From Neobacillus sp. WH10 (lineage in GTDB: Bacteria > Bacillota > Bacilli > Bacillales > Cytobacillaceae): a stretch of 64,000 bases of DNA. Shown here one piece after another: positions 9,101-16,574 of the stretch. The notes under the pieces are model-generated. The model saw nothing but the letters and a program-made list of their open reading frames with translations. It was not told the origin of the DNA and made no database searches. The number at the start of each line of letters is the position of its first letter. Positions within the stretch are counted from its first letter, which is position 1. Where the stretch lies: positions 5,084,001 to 5,148,000 of the forward strand of contig NZ_CP126110.1 in NCBI RefSeq assembly GCF_030123405.1, in the 5' to 3' direction. The position numbers and the translations under genes were made by a program.

Positions 9101-11691
9101 ACTGGCTTTTGTAACTTGAATTCTTGCACATTTCCGTTATCATCTGCAGTAGCCTTGAGTACTGTAGTGAAGGCGTCATGATCCAGAGTCGTTGTTGAGA
9201 CTGCTACCTCAAAGTCCTTAACCCTTTGATGTTGATAATAGTATCGAGGCATGACTTGCACACGATCAATCAGGAATGTTTTGCCGCCTTCTAAGCTTAT
9301 TATTACCCACTGGTTTTCATTGGTTCTGGTCGACCATGGAAGCCCATATATATTACCGATGTCAAGCAGTTGTTGTGGTGCATGGTAGTAGTCATATTGA
9401 CTAGAAGCTGCTTCGACTTTTGCACCTGAGAGAGAAAACGCGACGTTTTTTCCATCCCCACCAGGATAGAAGGCTGCCTTAGGAGGCTTGCTGATATCCG
9501 AAGTTTCGGGATTACAATCATCATCCTTGCCGTTTCCGTATATTTCAGAAGCCCCCGGGTTCACTTGTGCATCATTGTCTTCACAATCAACGTTGGCCCG
9601 CCATTTATCTCCGTCATTGTCCGGCAGCAAAACTAATACTGGCCAGCTGATCACTTCGTGTTCCCATGGCTGTTCGGAATCCGTTATGATGGCTTCTATG
9701 ACATGCTTTCCGACTTTATCGTTTGAAGGAGTGTAGGAATAGATTTTCCCTGAACCTGCATGAACCCGATCGATATACCACTCGATCTTAACCTCCTCAC
9801 TCTCCAAATCCTCAGCTTCAATAGAAAAAACCTTCGTTTCATTGGCAATGACCTCTACTCCCTCCCGGTCCGGTGCAAGAGAAGTAACACGAGGCGCCTT
9901 GTTGCTATTTTCAATAAATACGGAAGCATAATCGATATTTGACCATCCCTCCTCGTTTGTAACCTTTAAGCCGATTAGTTTATTCACATTTCGGTCATAG
10001 GTAAAAGTCGGTTTTGCCCCGGAAGCATCGTCGAAAGCCCCATCTCCATCCAAATCCCACTCATACTTGACTATTGAACTTGGGCTCTTGGAATGGGATC
10101 CGTCAAACATAATCTGACTGCCTTCACTCCCGCTATACGACTCACCTGCATCTGCTATAGGAGCAAGATCATGAACGGATGGCATGGCAGTCAAATAGGG
10201 GATCCAATTCTCTTGCAGGTTCGTTGCTAGCTTATCAAAGGATGTAATTAGACCTTTATTCGTATTGATTAGAGAGTCAAGCTTTCCCAAAACCTCGGCT
10301 TTGTCGAAAGAGTAACTCTTCTTAATAAGAGAAGACTTCAGTTCTTCAATTTGGGAATTCGTATATCCTAGATTCTTTAGCTCTCGTACAAAATCAGCCG
10401 GGAATCCGTTAGCTGCCACTTCATCACGAAAAGCCTGAAGTTCTTCAGCCAGTTTGTTAAGCTCGCTCGGATCCTTCTCCAGTACTGTCTTTGCATAATC
10501 GATAGCTGTATTCGTTCGTGTAACCTGCTTCTTTAGCTCTTTCGCGTATTGCTGTGCGGCACGTGCATGAATTAATGACCAGTCACCATTTTTCTCAAGA
10601 GTGCTTCCTTGGTACCTTTCAATGGAAGTCAGGAATGCTTCCAGCAATGGAGCCTCGTTCCCAAGCTCATTGCCAATACTGGTAATGGCAAGGGTTTCTG
10701 GGTTATTGCTTTCTGTCTCTATTACCTCCCGGGAAGCAAGAGGGGTGATTTTTTGAAAATCCGGATTTGGCGGATCATTTGCAATCCCGCGATAATGCGA
10801 GGCAGTTGATAAAATTTGTTTGATTGCCAGCTGCTTCGGATTGACACCTGTTGCCCATTCAACCCCCATTGTCAATCCAGAGAAGAAACTATCCAGAGCC
10901 GCACCATGCTGGATATCAGCCGGGTTCGGAATTTTTGGATAAGAATCTCCTCCCAGTTTTGGACAAATAAATGTCAGATTCATGCTTGCGGTAAACCAGA
11001 TGATCCCATCCTTTAAGCCCTCGCACTGCCATACCTTTCCGACTGTACCAAGTTTGGATTGAATATCAAACAACATGTCATAAGCAACCCAGATCTCTTC
11101 CCAGTATGTTTGAGCATCTCGAGCCTTTCCCTTGATTTCAGCAATCGCAGGATCAGCCATAATATCTGGAATATCTGTTGGAAAAATGACTTCAAAGGCA
11201 TCCTGAAACACCTTATCCTCAGGAGACACCTTGCCATCCTGACACTCGTCATATACGACCGTATATTTTCCGGGACCAATTTTTCCGCCCGGTGCTGTAT
11301 ACCCAATGACTTCAGATATGAACAAACCGCCATGGGCAGCCATTACCGTATTCGGAGATCCTGACACATCCTCCAGTTCTTCTCCAGGAAGACCATGCCC
11401 GCTTGGAACAACATAGATATCAGCAAAGGGTTCAATAAAGTCATCTGCACCATCTTCGGAGCATCCCTTCATGAAACGAACGGATCCTGTATGAATACGA
11501 ATCTCCTCATTAGGTCCAAATGTTGTAAATGAATCCCCGCCTTCACTCCACAATAAAAATTGATAGTATTCCTCTTCTGCATATGCCGTGGATATTGGTA
11601 TTCCTCCTACCAGATAGAAGAGAAAAACTTGAAAGATTAATAATGATGCTATCATTCTCTTCATTCTTATGGTGTGCCTCTTTTTTTTCAT
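6184..11691 (-). CDS. Giant secreted multidomain protein (PKD, discoidin-like, LamG-like, OmpL47-like repeats)
   Basis: 1835 residues with a signal peptide cut after AYA (about residue 38). Order of parts: unknown N-terminal region (39-360), helical segment (370-500), PKD-like domain (510-596), Ig-like domain (598-690), MopE-type metal-binding motif with DNDGD, DCEDND and DDDC (690-728), discoidin-like region (745-890), three PKD domains (895-1140), LamG/ConA-like lectin domain (1145-1345), and four repeats of about 88 residues, each with WYTE/WYLE, SGI-EYR and YRSID-AGN (1355-1718), resembling OmpL47 domains. A final Ig-like domain follows (1719-1835). There is no LPXTG or SLH anchor, so it is probably released or wall-associated by binding. 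A role in polysaccharide or matrix adhesion is inferred; no catalytic domain is evident. The gene stands alone and looks less AT-rich than its surroundings. Confidence 0.88.
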   Translation of the reverse strand: MKKKRHTIRMKRMIASLLIFQVFLFYLVGGIPISTAYAEEEYYQFLLWSEGGDSFTTFGPNEEIRIHTGSVRFMKGCSEDGADDFIEPFADIYVVPSGHGLPGEELEDVSGSPNTVMAAHGGLFISEVIGYTAPGGKIGPGKYTVVYDECQDGKVSPEDKVFQDAFEVIFPTDIPDIMADPAIAEIKGKARDAQTYWEEIWVAYDMLFDIQSKLGTVGKVWQCEGLKDGIIWFTASMNLTFICPKLGGDSYPKIPNPADIQHGAALDSFFSGLTMGVEWATGVNPKQLAIKQILSTASHYRGIANDPPNPDFQKITPLASREVIETESNNPETLAITSIGNELGNEAPLLEAFLTSIERYQGSTLEKNGDWSLIHARAAQQYAKELKKQVTRTNTAIDYAKTVLEKDPSELNKLAEELQAFRDEVAANGFPADFVRELKNLGYTNSQIEELKSSLIKKSYSFDKAEVLGKLDSLINTNKGLITSFDKLATNLQENWIPYLTAMPSVHDLAPIADAGESYSGSEGSQIMFDGSHSKSPSSIVKYEWDLDGDGAFDDASGAKPTFTYDRNVNKLIGLKVTNEEGWSNIDYASVFIENSNKAPRVTSLAPDREGVEVIANETKVFSIEAEDLESEEVKIEWYIDRVHAGSGKIYSYTPSNDKVGKHVIEAIITDSEQPWEHEVISWPVLVLLPDNDGDKWRANVDCEDNDAQVNPGASEIYGNGKDDDCNPETSDISKPPKAAFYPGGDGKNVAFSLSGAKVEAASSQYDYYHAPQQLLDIGNIYGLPWSTRTNENQWVIISLEGGKTFLIDRVQVMPRYYYQHQRVKDFEVAVSTTTLDHDAFTTVLKATADDNGNVQEFKLQKPVPAKYVMYRPLNSQGGGEYISTQQFRVKTPQISVPTVTFENQSTDPENDIVSWEWDFGDGSPISTEKNPTHTFPDSGTYSVTLKAIDANGNMDAYTMEQTIQPVDFEFLPKNPKEGEQVTFYNNSIGADNGQLTAREWNFGDGSPATSASSETHRHTFKDNGTFSVSLEITDKNGKKYKGHKDITPVNVTPTVDAGVDMVVRSNQKVNFSPYITDPGADSKSCFWDFGDGTTSDVCNPDHTYPLLANGAPDKTYSAKVTVTDDDGGTSIDSRSITVRADRDPAIVAYFTFENDFKDHSGNNNNGSPVGNMTFVDGIQGKAAKFDGHSGIDVKDSESLDLSTSLSFSMWVYKEDAGAGGWAKILTKGDTSDYGPYALLHTPDGSTPGVRFTDGLTNRPDHMFSTAATKMKEWYMYTVTWDGSTIRYYVNEQPVGTTPWTGVFQNSSSKLLIGYDPPGVMEYFRGYMDNLRIYNYPLSQQQISELYQNDQQPADQVPPETKAQVDPPAPTGKNSWYTENVSITLAGTDDASGIDRIEYRLDDGEWKIYSTPITVDTDGDYTIDYRSIDKAGNKENYKTVSVKVDKAKPITTAERRTWPNGENGWYLEATSIILRAFDTGSGIEKTEYRINDSEWKEYTDVIAVTGEGINKIEYRSIDAAGNVGEAKAVEVKLDQTKPVTSATINPTVPTGTNSWYTEPVQVTLHASDNESGVAETKYRINGGEWQKYTGELLISTDGKYIIEFSSTDLSGNTEEAKSVDVYLDQTKPSTLATVDPSSASGENGWYTKMLTITLTATDEGSGAWKTEYRIDDGDWSLYTTPIQLTEEGSHIVEYRSIDKAGNVEDLKSLQVNIDKTAPELTIKLSDNTLWPPNHKMVTVKVIPEVMDTGSGVQNISLTSITCNESDDETGDGQTTDDIQNAEYGTADFEFDLRAERSGKGTGRIYTITYTITDMAGNSRIVSTTLAVGHDQSSEM

Positions 11692-12018
11692 CCTTTAAAA
11701 CAACTTCTTCCTTTATAAAATGAATGCCATATTAAATTGCTAACTTAAGTGAAGAAATGCAAGTTTTCTTTCAGAACGCGTTTAAGGTGGTGACACAGCA
11801 AGTATAACCGTTAGGAAATCTAGGATATTATCTAATATTTCCATTTTTATCATCTCCCCTTATACTATTCATAGAAAGGAATTAAAAACGGGTTGAATAC
11901 CTGCTCGAAGATACAAAAGGGATTATTGAATGGTCATGAGTATCATCTCCTTGTTGGAAGTGAATAATATGACATTACAGGAAAAAATTAGAATATAATA
12001 GGAACCTAAGTATAATTA
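11692..12018. other. Intergenic region upstream of the giant gene
   Basis: 327 bases between the giant gene (minus) and the broken ATPase gene (plus). It must hold the promoters of both. Apart from a 20-codon frame on the minus strand (listed separately) and a second AAGGAG followed by a four-codon frame near 11930, I see nothing definite. Confidence 0.4.
11782..11844 (-). CDS. Possible 20-residue hydrophobic micropeptide
   Basis: ATG at 11844 is preceded by AAGGGGAGATGATAAAA, an excellent ribosome binding site. The product begins MEILDNILDFLTVILAV and ends in Pro-Pro: an acidic start and a hydrophobic core, as seen in some bacterial membrane micropeptides. Nothing in the neighbourhood points to a role. 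The case rests on the ribosome site alone, so it may be an upstream leader peptide of the giant gene or chance. Confidence 0.3.
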   Translation of the reverse strand: MEILDNILDFLTVILAVSPP

Positions 12019-12060
12019 ATGGTATACATTTTTATAACCAATAGGTTTCGAAGGTCGTTT

Positions 12061-12872
12061 ATGAGGAGTTTTGGTGAAGAAATTCAAAAATTAGAAGATA
12101 GCTTTTTTGTCGGACGAAAAACAGAATTAGAGTTGTTCCGGAATTTTATCTTAACCGAGGAAAATAATAAACGGATTTTAACGTTTGTGGTACTGAAGGT
12201 ATTGGGAAAAGCACCTTGCTAGACCAGTTCAGGAGAGTTAGCGAACAAAACAGAGTACCATTTTTTTGTGTAGACAGTTTAGATTTTACCAAAACTCCAA
12301 AGGGCTTTACCACTAGATTACTTACTATTTTACAGGTAGAAGTATTGGACGAGAAATCGGAAACGGAGCTGCTGCAGGAAGCAATCAGACAGTTAAATAA
12401 AAAAGCTGAGGCAGGCGGAATTGTTCTTGCTATTGATACGTATGAAGAGATAAATGAGTTAGATGATTGGATTCGCCAGTCTTTTTTGGTCGGATTATCT
12501 AATAACATATTGATTGTGTTATCGGGCCGGTTTCCTCTAAAAGGAGGCTGGGTTTTATCACCGGCTTGGAGAAGATTAATAAAATTTCTGCTATTGCCAT
12601 CCTTTGACTATGAAACCTGCATGCAATACACATCCAGATTTGGAAACTACGATGATTCCTTTGTGAGGAAATCATTTATGATTACAAAGGGGCACCCGTT
12701 AACGTTTTCACTCTTCATGAGCTTAATTGAAATGGAAGAGATGACAGATACCCCAACTTTTAACAAAATTAGATTCGATTCTCTTGAACCTACACAATTC
12801 TTTGAATTCTCCACTATATCAACACTAAACAAATGTTTGATTAAAAGAGGCCTTAGCACGCTTCAAATCTGA
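12061..12872 (+). pseudogene. Broken P-loop ATPase (AAA_16-like regulator), frameshifted and truncated
   Basis: The first frame encodes MRSFGEEIQKLEDSFFVGRK and continues to RILTF. The reading then moves to another frame exactly at the Walker A loop, which reads GTEGIGKSTLLDQFRR once one missing T is restored near 12185 (ACGTTT to ACGTTTT). The second frame carries the Walker B strand GIVLAIDTYEEIN and continues to residue 270 or so, ending with RGLSTLQI. Homologous regulators of the LuxR/MalT type are much longer and end in a DNA-binding domain that is absent here. It is therefore damaged at least twice. A sequencing error could explain the frameshift but not the missing C-terminal part. Confidence 0.75.
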
Positions 12873-12974
12873 TTTTCCCCCTTAAAATGACTAAAAAGAT
12901 TGTCGGATCTTTTCTAATCCTTTTCAGCTCACATAAAGCTCTTCTATTTCCTCGTGGAGTAATCATTCCGATCA

Positions 12975-13919
12975 TTACGGATGGGAAACCATCAATTCAC
13001 AGTCCCCATCTACTTCAAATTCACCTAATCCCACTGGAATAATTAAATGCGTTCCTTTGTTCAGTGAGTATTTCTCTCCATTATGAACAAGGACACCGTC
13101 ACCCTTGATGACACTTAAAAGCAGATACTGATCATTAAATGAAAAAACAGCTTTCCCCTTTATATCCCACTTGTACACTGAGAAAAAGTCTGATTCTACA
13201 AACGTTACAATCGTCACATTCTCCTTCTTCTCAACTATAGGCGCAACCCCAGTGTCATGATGTGGCACAGTTGTTACATCTATGGCTTTTTCTAAGTGAA
13301 GATCCCGTAAGTTACCGTTGTCATCCCTACGATCATAATCGTACACCCTGTAGGTTGTGTCAGAACTTTGCTGTGTTTCTAATACTAGAGTACCTTCACA
13401 TAATGCGTGAATCGTTCCGCTTGGAACATAGAAAAAGTCACCAGGCTTGATTTTCACTCTGCGCAGCAGCTCGTTCCAATTTCCTTTATTGATTTGCTCA
13501 ATTAATTCCTCTTTTGTTTTCGCATTATGGCCGAAGATCATGTCGGCTCCTTCTTTGCAATCAAGAATATACCAGCATTCTGTTTTGCCAAGCTCACCAT
13601 TCTCATGAACCTTTGCATATGAATCTTCTGGGTGGACCTGAACGGATAAATCCATATTCGCATCTAATATTTTTGTTAAAAGAGGAAAGACCTCATCTTT
13701 TGGATTGCCAAATAGCTCAGGATGGTTTTTCCATAACTCGTCCAACGCCATACCAGCATATTGTCCATTTTCTATGATCGAAGGTCCATTTGGATGAGCG
13801 GAAATTGCCCAGCATTCACCTGTTTTTGCATTTGGAATATCATAATCAAATTCTGTTTGTAAAGCTGTTCCACCCCAAATTCGTTCTTTAAAAACTGGCT
13901 TTAAAAATAAAGGTTGCAC
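12975..13919 (-). CDS. manA: Mannose-6-phosphate isomerase, class I
   Basis: Interconverts mannose 6-phosphate and fructose 6-phosphate in the cytoplasm; 314 residues, the standard length of the Bacillus ManA/Pmi group. Zinc ligands are visible in SVQVHPEDSYA (Gln and His), the Glu of KTECWYILD, and the His of VPSGTIHAL. The substrate-loop signature YRVYDYDR follows. A hairpin terminator lies between this gene and the PTS operon upstream, so it is probably transcribed on its own or by read-through, but its place directly after a mannose-family PTS supports the assignment. Confidence 0.93.
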   Translation of the reverse strand: MQPLFLKPVFKERIWGGTALQTEFDYDIPNAKTGECWAISAHPNGPSIIENGQYAGMALDELWKNHPELFGNPKDEVFPLLTKILDANMDLSVQVHPEDSYAKVHENGELGKTECWYILDCKEGADMIFGHNAKTKEELIEQINKGNWNELLRRVKIKPGDFFYVPSGTIHALCEGTLVLETQQSSDTTYRVYDYDRRDDNGNLRDLHLEKAIDVTTVPHHDTGVAPIVEKKENVTIVTFVESDFFSVYKWDIKGKAVFSFNDQYLLLSVIKGDGVLVHNGEKYSLNKGTHLIIPVGLGEFEVDGDCELMVSHP

Positions 13920-13983
13920 TTTTATTACCTCCTGAATTAGGTTTAACTTTGCTTTTCCTGTAACTAAGCTAAAAAATTCTTAA

Positions 13984-14022
13984 AAAAAAGGCCTTCTTTA
14001 GAAAAATAAAAGCAGGCCTTTT
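13984..14022 (-). terminator. Terminator after the PTS IID gene
   Basis: On the minus strand AAAAAGGCCTGCTTT pairs with AAAGAAGGCCTTTTT around an AT-rich loop, followed by a T run. It lies 19 bases after the IID stop codon. Confidence 0.8.
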
Positions 14023-14040
14023 TGAACTCTTTATTTTTAA

Positions 14041-14847
14041 TTAAAAAATATTTAATAGAACACCGATAATAGAAAATGCTACTAAAATGAGGAGAACTTT
14101 TGTTCCACTATATTTTTTCTTTGAAATTAAGTACCAGCAAAATAATACCGCAAGAAGAGATAATATGCCTGGGAAGAAACCGTCTAAAGTTTTTTGCAAT
14201 TCAATGGTTTCATCACCATTTGGTATTTTTAAAGGGGTTGTTAAATGTACGAACGAAGCTGCTAATCCCCCAATAACAAGTGTACCTAACACACTAAAGG
14301 CATTTCTTAATCGTTCAGAGTTTGCTCCAATTAAACCATCAACAGCATTCACACCTAAATGGTAACCTCTAAAATATAAAAAGTAAGACAATGACAAAAT
14401 AATAGCTAAGTAGCCAATAATATAAACAAATACTCCTAGTGGATTACCATTTGATGAAATCCCCATTCCAATAGTAAGTAATATCGGAATAATAATTCCC
14501 TGAATAGTAGAGTCACCAATTCCTGCTATTGGACCCATAATCCCCGTTTTTACACTATGAAACATTTCATCATCAATTTCTTTTCCGTTTGCTTTTTCTT
14601 CCTCTAATGAAGCAACAATACCATTTACTAGACTTCCAGATTGAGGTTCAGTATTGTAAAAAACAGAATGTCTTTTTAGAGCTTTCTTGTATTCCTCTGG
14701 ATTATCTTTATATAACTTATTTAAAATAGGAATCATAGAGTGAGCAAAACCGTGGGCTTCTAATTTTTCGAAGCTCATGGAAGATAAGTGGTACATTGCC
14801 CAATATATCCAACCTTTTCTTAAATCCTTTTTATCTAACTTCTTCAT
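14041..14847 (-). CDS. PTS mannose/fructose/sorbose family IID component
   Basis: Membrane subunit of a mannose-family phosphotransferase permease, 268 residues. The family start is clear: LDKKDLRKGWIYWAMYHLSS, followed by GFAHSMIPIL and the GIMGPIAGIGDS loop near residue 110. Several hydrophobic segments lie at about 120-160 and 180-268. It begins two bases after the IIC stop codon, with its ribosome site GAGGTGAT inside the IIC 3' end, so the two are translationally coupled. It is the last gene of the PTS operon. Confidence 0.93.
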   Translation of the reverse strand: MKKLDKKDLRKGWIYWAMYHLSSMSFEKLEAHGFAHSMIPILNKLYKDNPEEYKKALKRHSVFYNTEPQSGSLVNGIVASLEEEKANGKEIDDEMFHSVKTGIMGPIAGIGDSTIQGIIIPILLTIGMGISSNGNPLGVFVYIIGYLAIILSLSYFLYFRGYHLGVNAVDGLIGANSERLRNAFSVLGTLVIGGLAASFVHLTTPLKIPNGDETIELQKTLDGFFPGILSLLAVLFCWYLISKKKYSGTKVLLILVAFSIIGVLLNIF

Positions 14848-14849
14848 GA

Positions 14850-15641
14850 TTAGATCACCTCATCTTCAGTTTCAGTATGATTAGAAGACCCTGCCCCAAG
14901 ATAAATAACATAGGCTATTAAACAAGCTATAACAGTAAGCGCAATCATATTTTGAACAATAAACGCGATTATAACGAATCCGGCAAGGAAAAAGATAAGC
15001 TGAAATTTATCCTTAATTAATAAGTTCATTAATAAAGCAATCCCCAATGCAGGTAACAAACCACCTAAAACATTCATTATATGTGTTACGTCTGCAGGAA
15101 TAACATCCAACGCCTTAGTAACAAATCCCTGTCCAAAGTAAATGGCAAGCGCAACTGGCACGACACGAAGCAAAAAGTTCACAATCTGTGGATAAAAGGC
15201 ATTATTTAGGATAATACCACGGCCATCTCCATTTTCGGCTGCTCGATCTGCACGTTTATTCCAAGCAGAGTTTGTAACCATCATTACGTTATGGAGAATT
15301 AGCCCTAGAGCACCAATACCAACAGATAGAGTAACGGTTACACCAGGTTCAGCTTTCGTTAGGATTCCAAGCGCAATTCCACCATAGGCAGCATAGGTAA
15401 TCTCTGAGTTTTGTGTTCCCCCTGTTGAAATTGTTGCAATGAAAGCCGCCTGAACAGCAACACCTAAAATAATACCAGTTGTAATGTCACCTAATATTAA
15501 ACCAACAATAAGACCAGCAACTAATGGACGGCCGACTACGTAATATCCACCAGATACACCCATCAGCCAAGGAGATGAAACTGATCCTAAGTAACAAAAG
15601 ATCCCTATCAAAATTGCTTGTATTAATAAAACAAAATCCAT
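14850..15641 (-). CDS. PTS mannose/fructose/sorbose family IIC component
   Basis: Channel subunit of the mannose-family PTS permease, 263 residues. The start MDFVLLIQAIL at 15641 has AAAGGGAGGGAATTAT just upstream; 15 extra codons before it are unlikely to be used. Family landmarks are GRPLVAGLIVGLILGD near residue 40, AAFIATISTGGTQNSE near 85 and GGLLPALGIALLMNLL near 180. At least six membrane segments are visible. It works with IID, IIB and IIA from the same operon to import and phosphorylate a hexose, hexosamine or related sugar; the exact sugar is not determined. Confidence 0.93.
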   Translation of the reverse strand: MDFVLLIQAILIGIFCYLGSVSSPWLMGVSGGYYVVGRPLVAGLIVGLILGDITTGIILGVAVQAAFIATISTGGTQNSEITYAAYGGIALGILTKAEPGVTVTLSVGIGALGLILHNVMMVTNSAWNKRADRAAENGDGRGIILNNAFYPQIVNFLLRVVPVALAIYFGQGFVTKALDVIPADVTHIMNVLGGLLPALGIALLMNLLIKDKFQLIFFLAGFVIIAFIVQNMIALTVIACLIAYVIYLGAGSSNHTETEDEVI

Positions 15642-15658
15642 ATAATTCCCTCCCTTTA

Positions 15659-16144
15659 TTAGTAATTTTGTCGGACTTTTTTCCAATTGATGGCGGTTTC
15701 ATCCGGGATTAACTGGAAGTCAATATCAATTCCTTTACTATCCATGAAGTCAAATGCACTCTTTTCTTCATCTGTGATTGCTACATTTTTTGCAACGGTT
15801 TTTGCATTGCTTCTTGCACTCATAGGACCAACATTAACTTCCGTACCAAAGTCTCCCCCTTTCTCGATAATTTCCATTAATGTAACCGGAGTTTTAACAA
15901 TAACAAAATAGCTATTTTTCGCTATTTTAGCCTTACTAATTTTCTCTAACCCTTCCTCAACACTATAGACCCCTACTTTTACACCAGTCGGTGCTGCATT
16001 TGTAAATACCTTTTTTTGTAAAGGATCTTGGGCGATTTTATCATCAATAACCAAAATTCCATTACATGGCTTAAATCTTGACCATCTTGCTACAACTTGA
16101 CCGTGAATAACTCTGTCATCAATTCTTACAAATGAAATCGGCAT
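15659..16144 (-). CDS. PTS mannose/fructose/sorbose family IIB component
   Basis: Cytoplasmic phosphotransfer subunit, 161 residues, starting MPISFVRIDDRVIHGQ. His14 in DRVIHGQVV is the phosphorylated residue of this family. The start at 16144 is chosen because AGAGGGGGAATAAAG precedes it; the frame runs 20 codons further upstream but without a ribosome site. It receives phosphate from IIA, encoded 13 bases upstream, and passes it to the sugar during transport through IIC/IID. Length and C-terminal NWKKVRQNY fit the family. Confidence 0.93.
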   Translation of the reverse strand: MPISFVRIDDRVIHGQVVARWSRFKPCNGILVIDDKIAQDPLQKKVFTNAAPTGVKVGVYSVEEGLEKISKAKIAKNSYFVIVKTPVTLMEIIEKGGDFGTEVNVGPMSARSNAKTVAKNVAITDEEKSAFDFMDSKGIDIDFQLIPDETAINWKKVRQNY

Positions 16145-16157
16145 CTTTATTCCCCCT

Positions 16158-16562
16158 CTAAATGTCCAAAACTTCGATTGATTGGATTCCAGCATTGTGA
16201 CCAATTGTGGCTAATTCATTTATATCCTTTACAAAACCAGTACTGCTAACGACCTCTAAATACATGGGCAAATTAACACCTGGAATAATCTTTATTTTGC
16301 TCTCATTGTAGAGAACATACTTTAAACTTTCATTACAAGGTGTCCCTCCCTTTAAATCACATAATATTAGTACAGAATCAAAACGACCCACCATGTCATT
16401 TAGTGTTTCTGTTAACTTTTGAGAAAACGCTTCAATACCATCCTCTTCTAACGCAATACCTACTACATTTTCCTGTTTTCCTGCTATCATTTCACCTGAT
16501 TTTATTAGTGAGTGGCAATAATCACCGTGGGAAGTAACCAAAATACCGATCATTTCTTTCAA
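16158..16562 (-). CDS. PTS mannose/fructose family IIA component
   Basis: Cytoplasmic phosphoryl carrier of 134 residues. The first strand GILVTSHGDYCHSL carries the active-site His12, which takes phosphate from HPr. LILCDLKGGTPCNESL near residue 70 is the conserved second loop of the EIIA-Man fold (usually DLxGGTPxN). It is the first transport gene of the operon after the large isomerase gene, and IIB follows closely. IIA and IIB are encoded separately here, whereas they are fused in Escherichia coli ManX. Confidence 0.92.
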   Translation of the reverse strand: MKEMIGILVTSHGDYCHSLIKSGEMIAGKQENVVGIALEEDGIEAFSQKLTETLNDMVGRFDSVLILCDLKGGTPCNESLKYVLYNESKIKIIPGVNLPMYLEVVSSTGFVKDINELATIGHNAGIQSIEVLDI

Positions 16563-16574
16563 CTCCTCATCATT

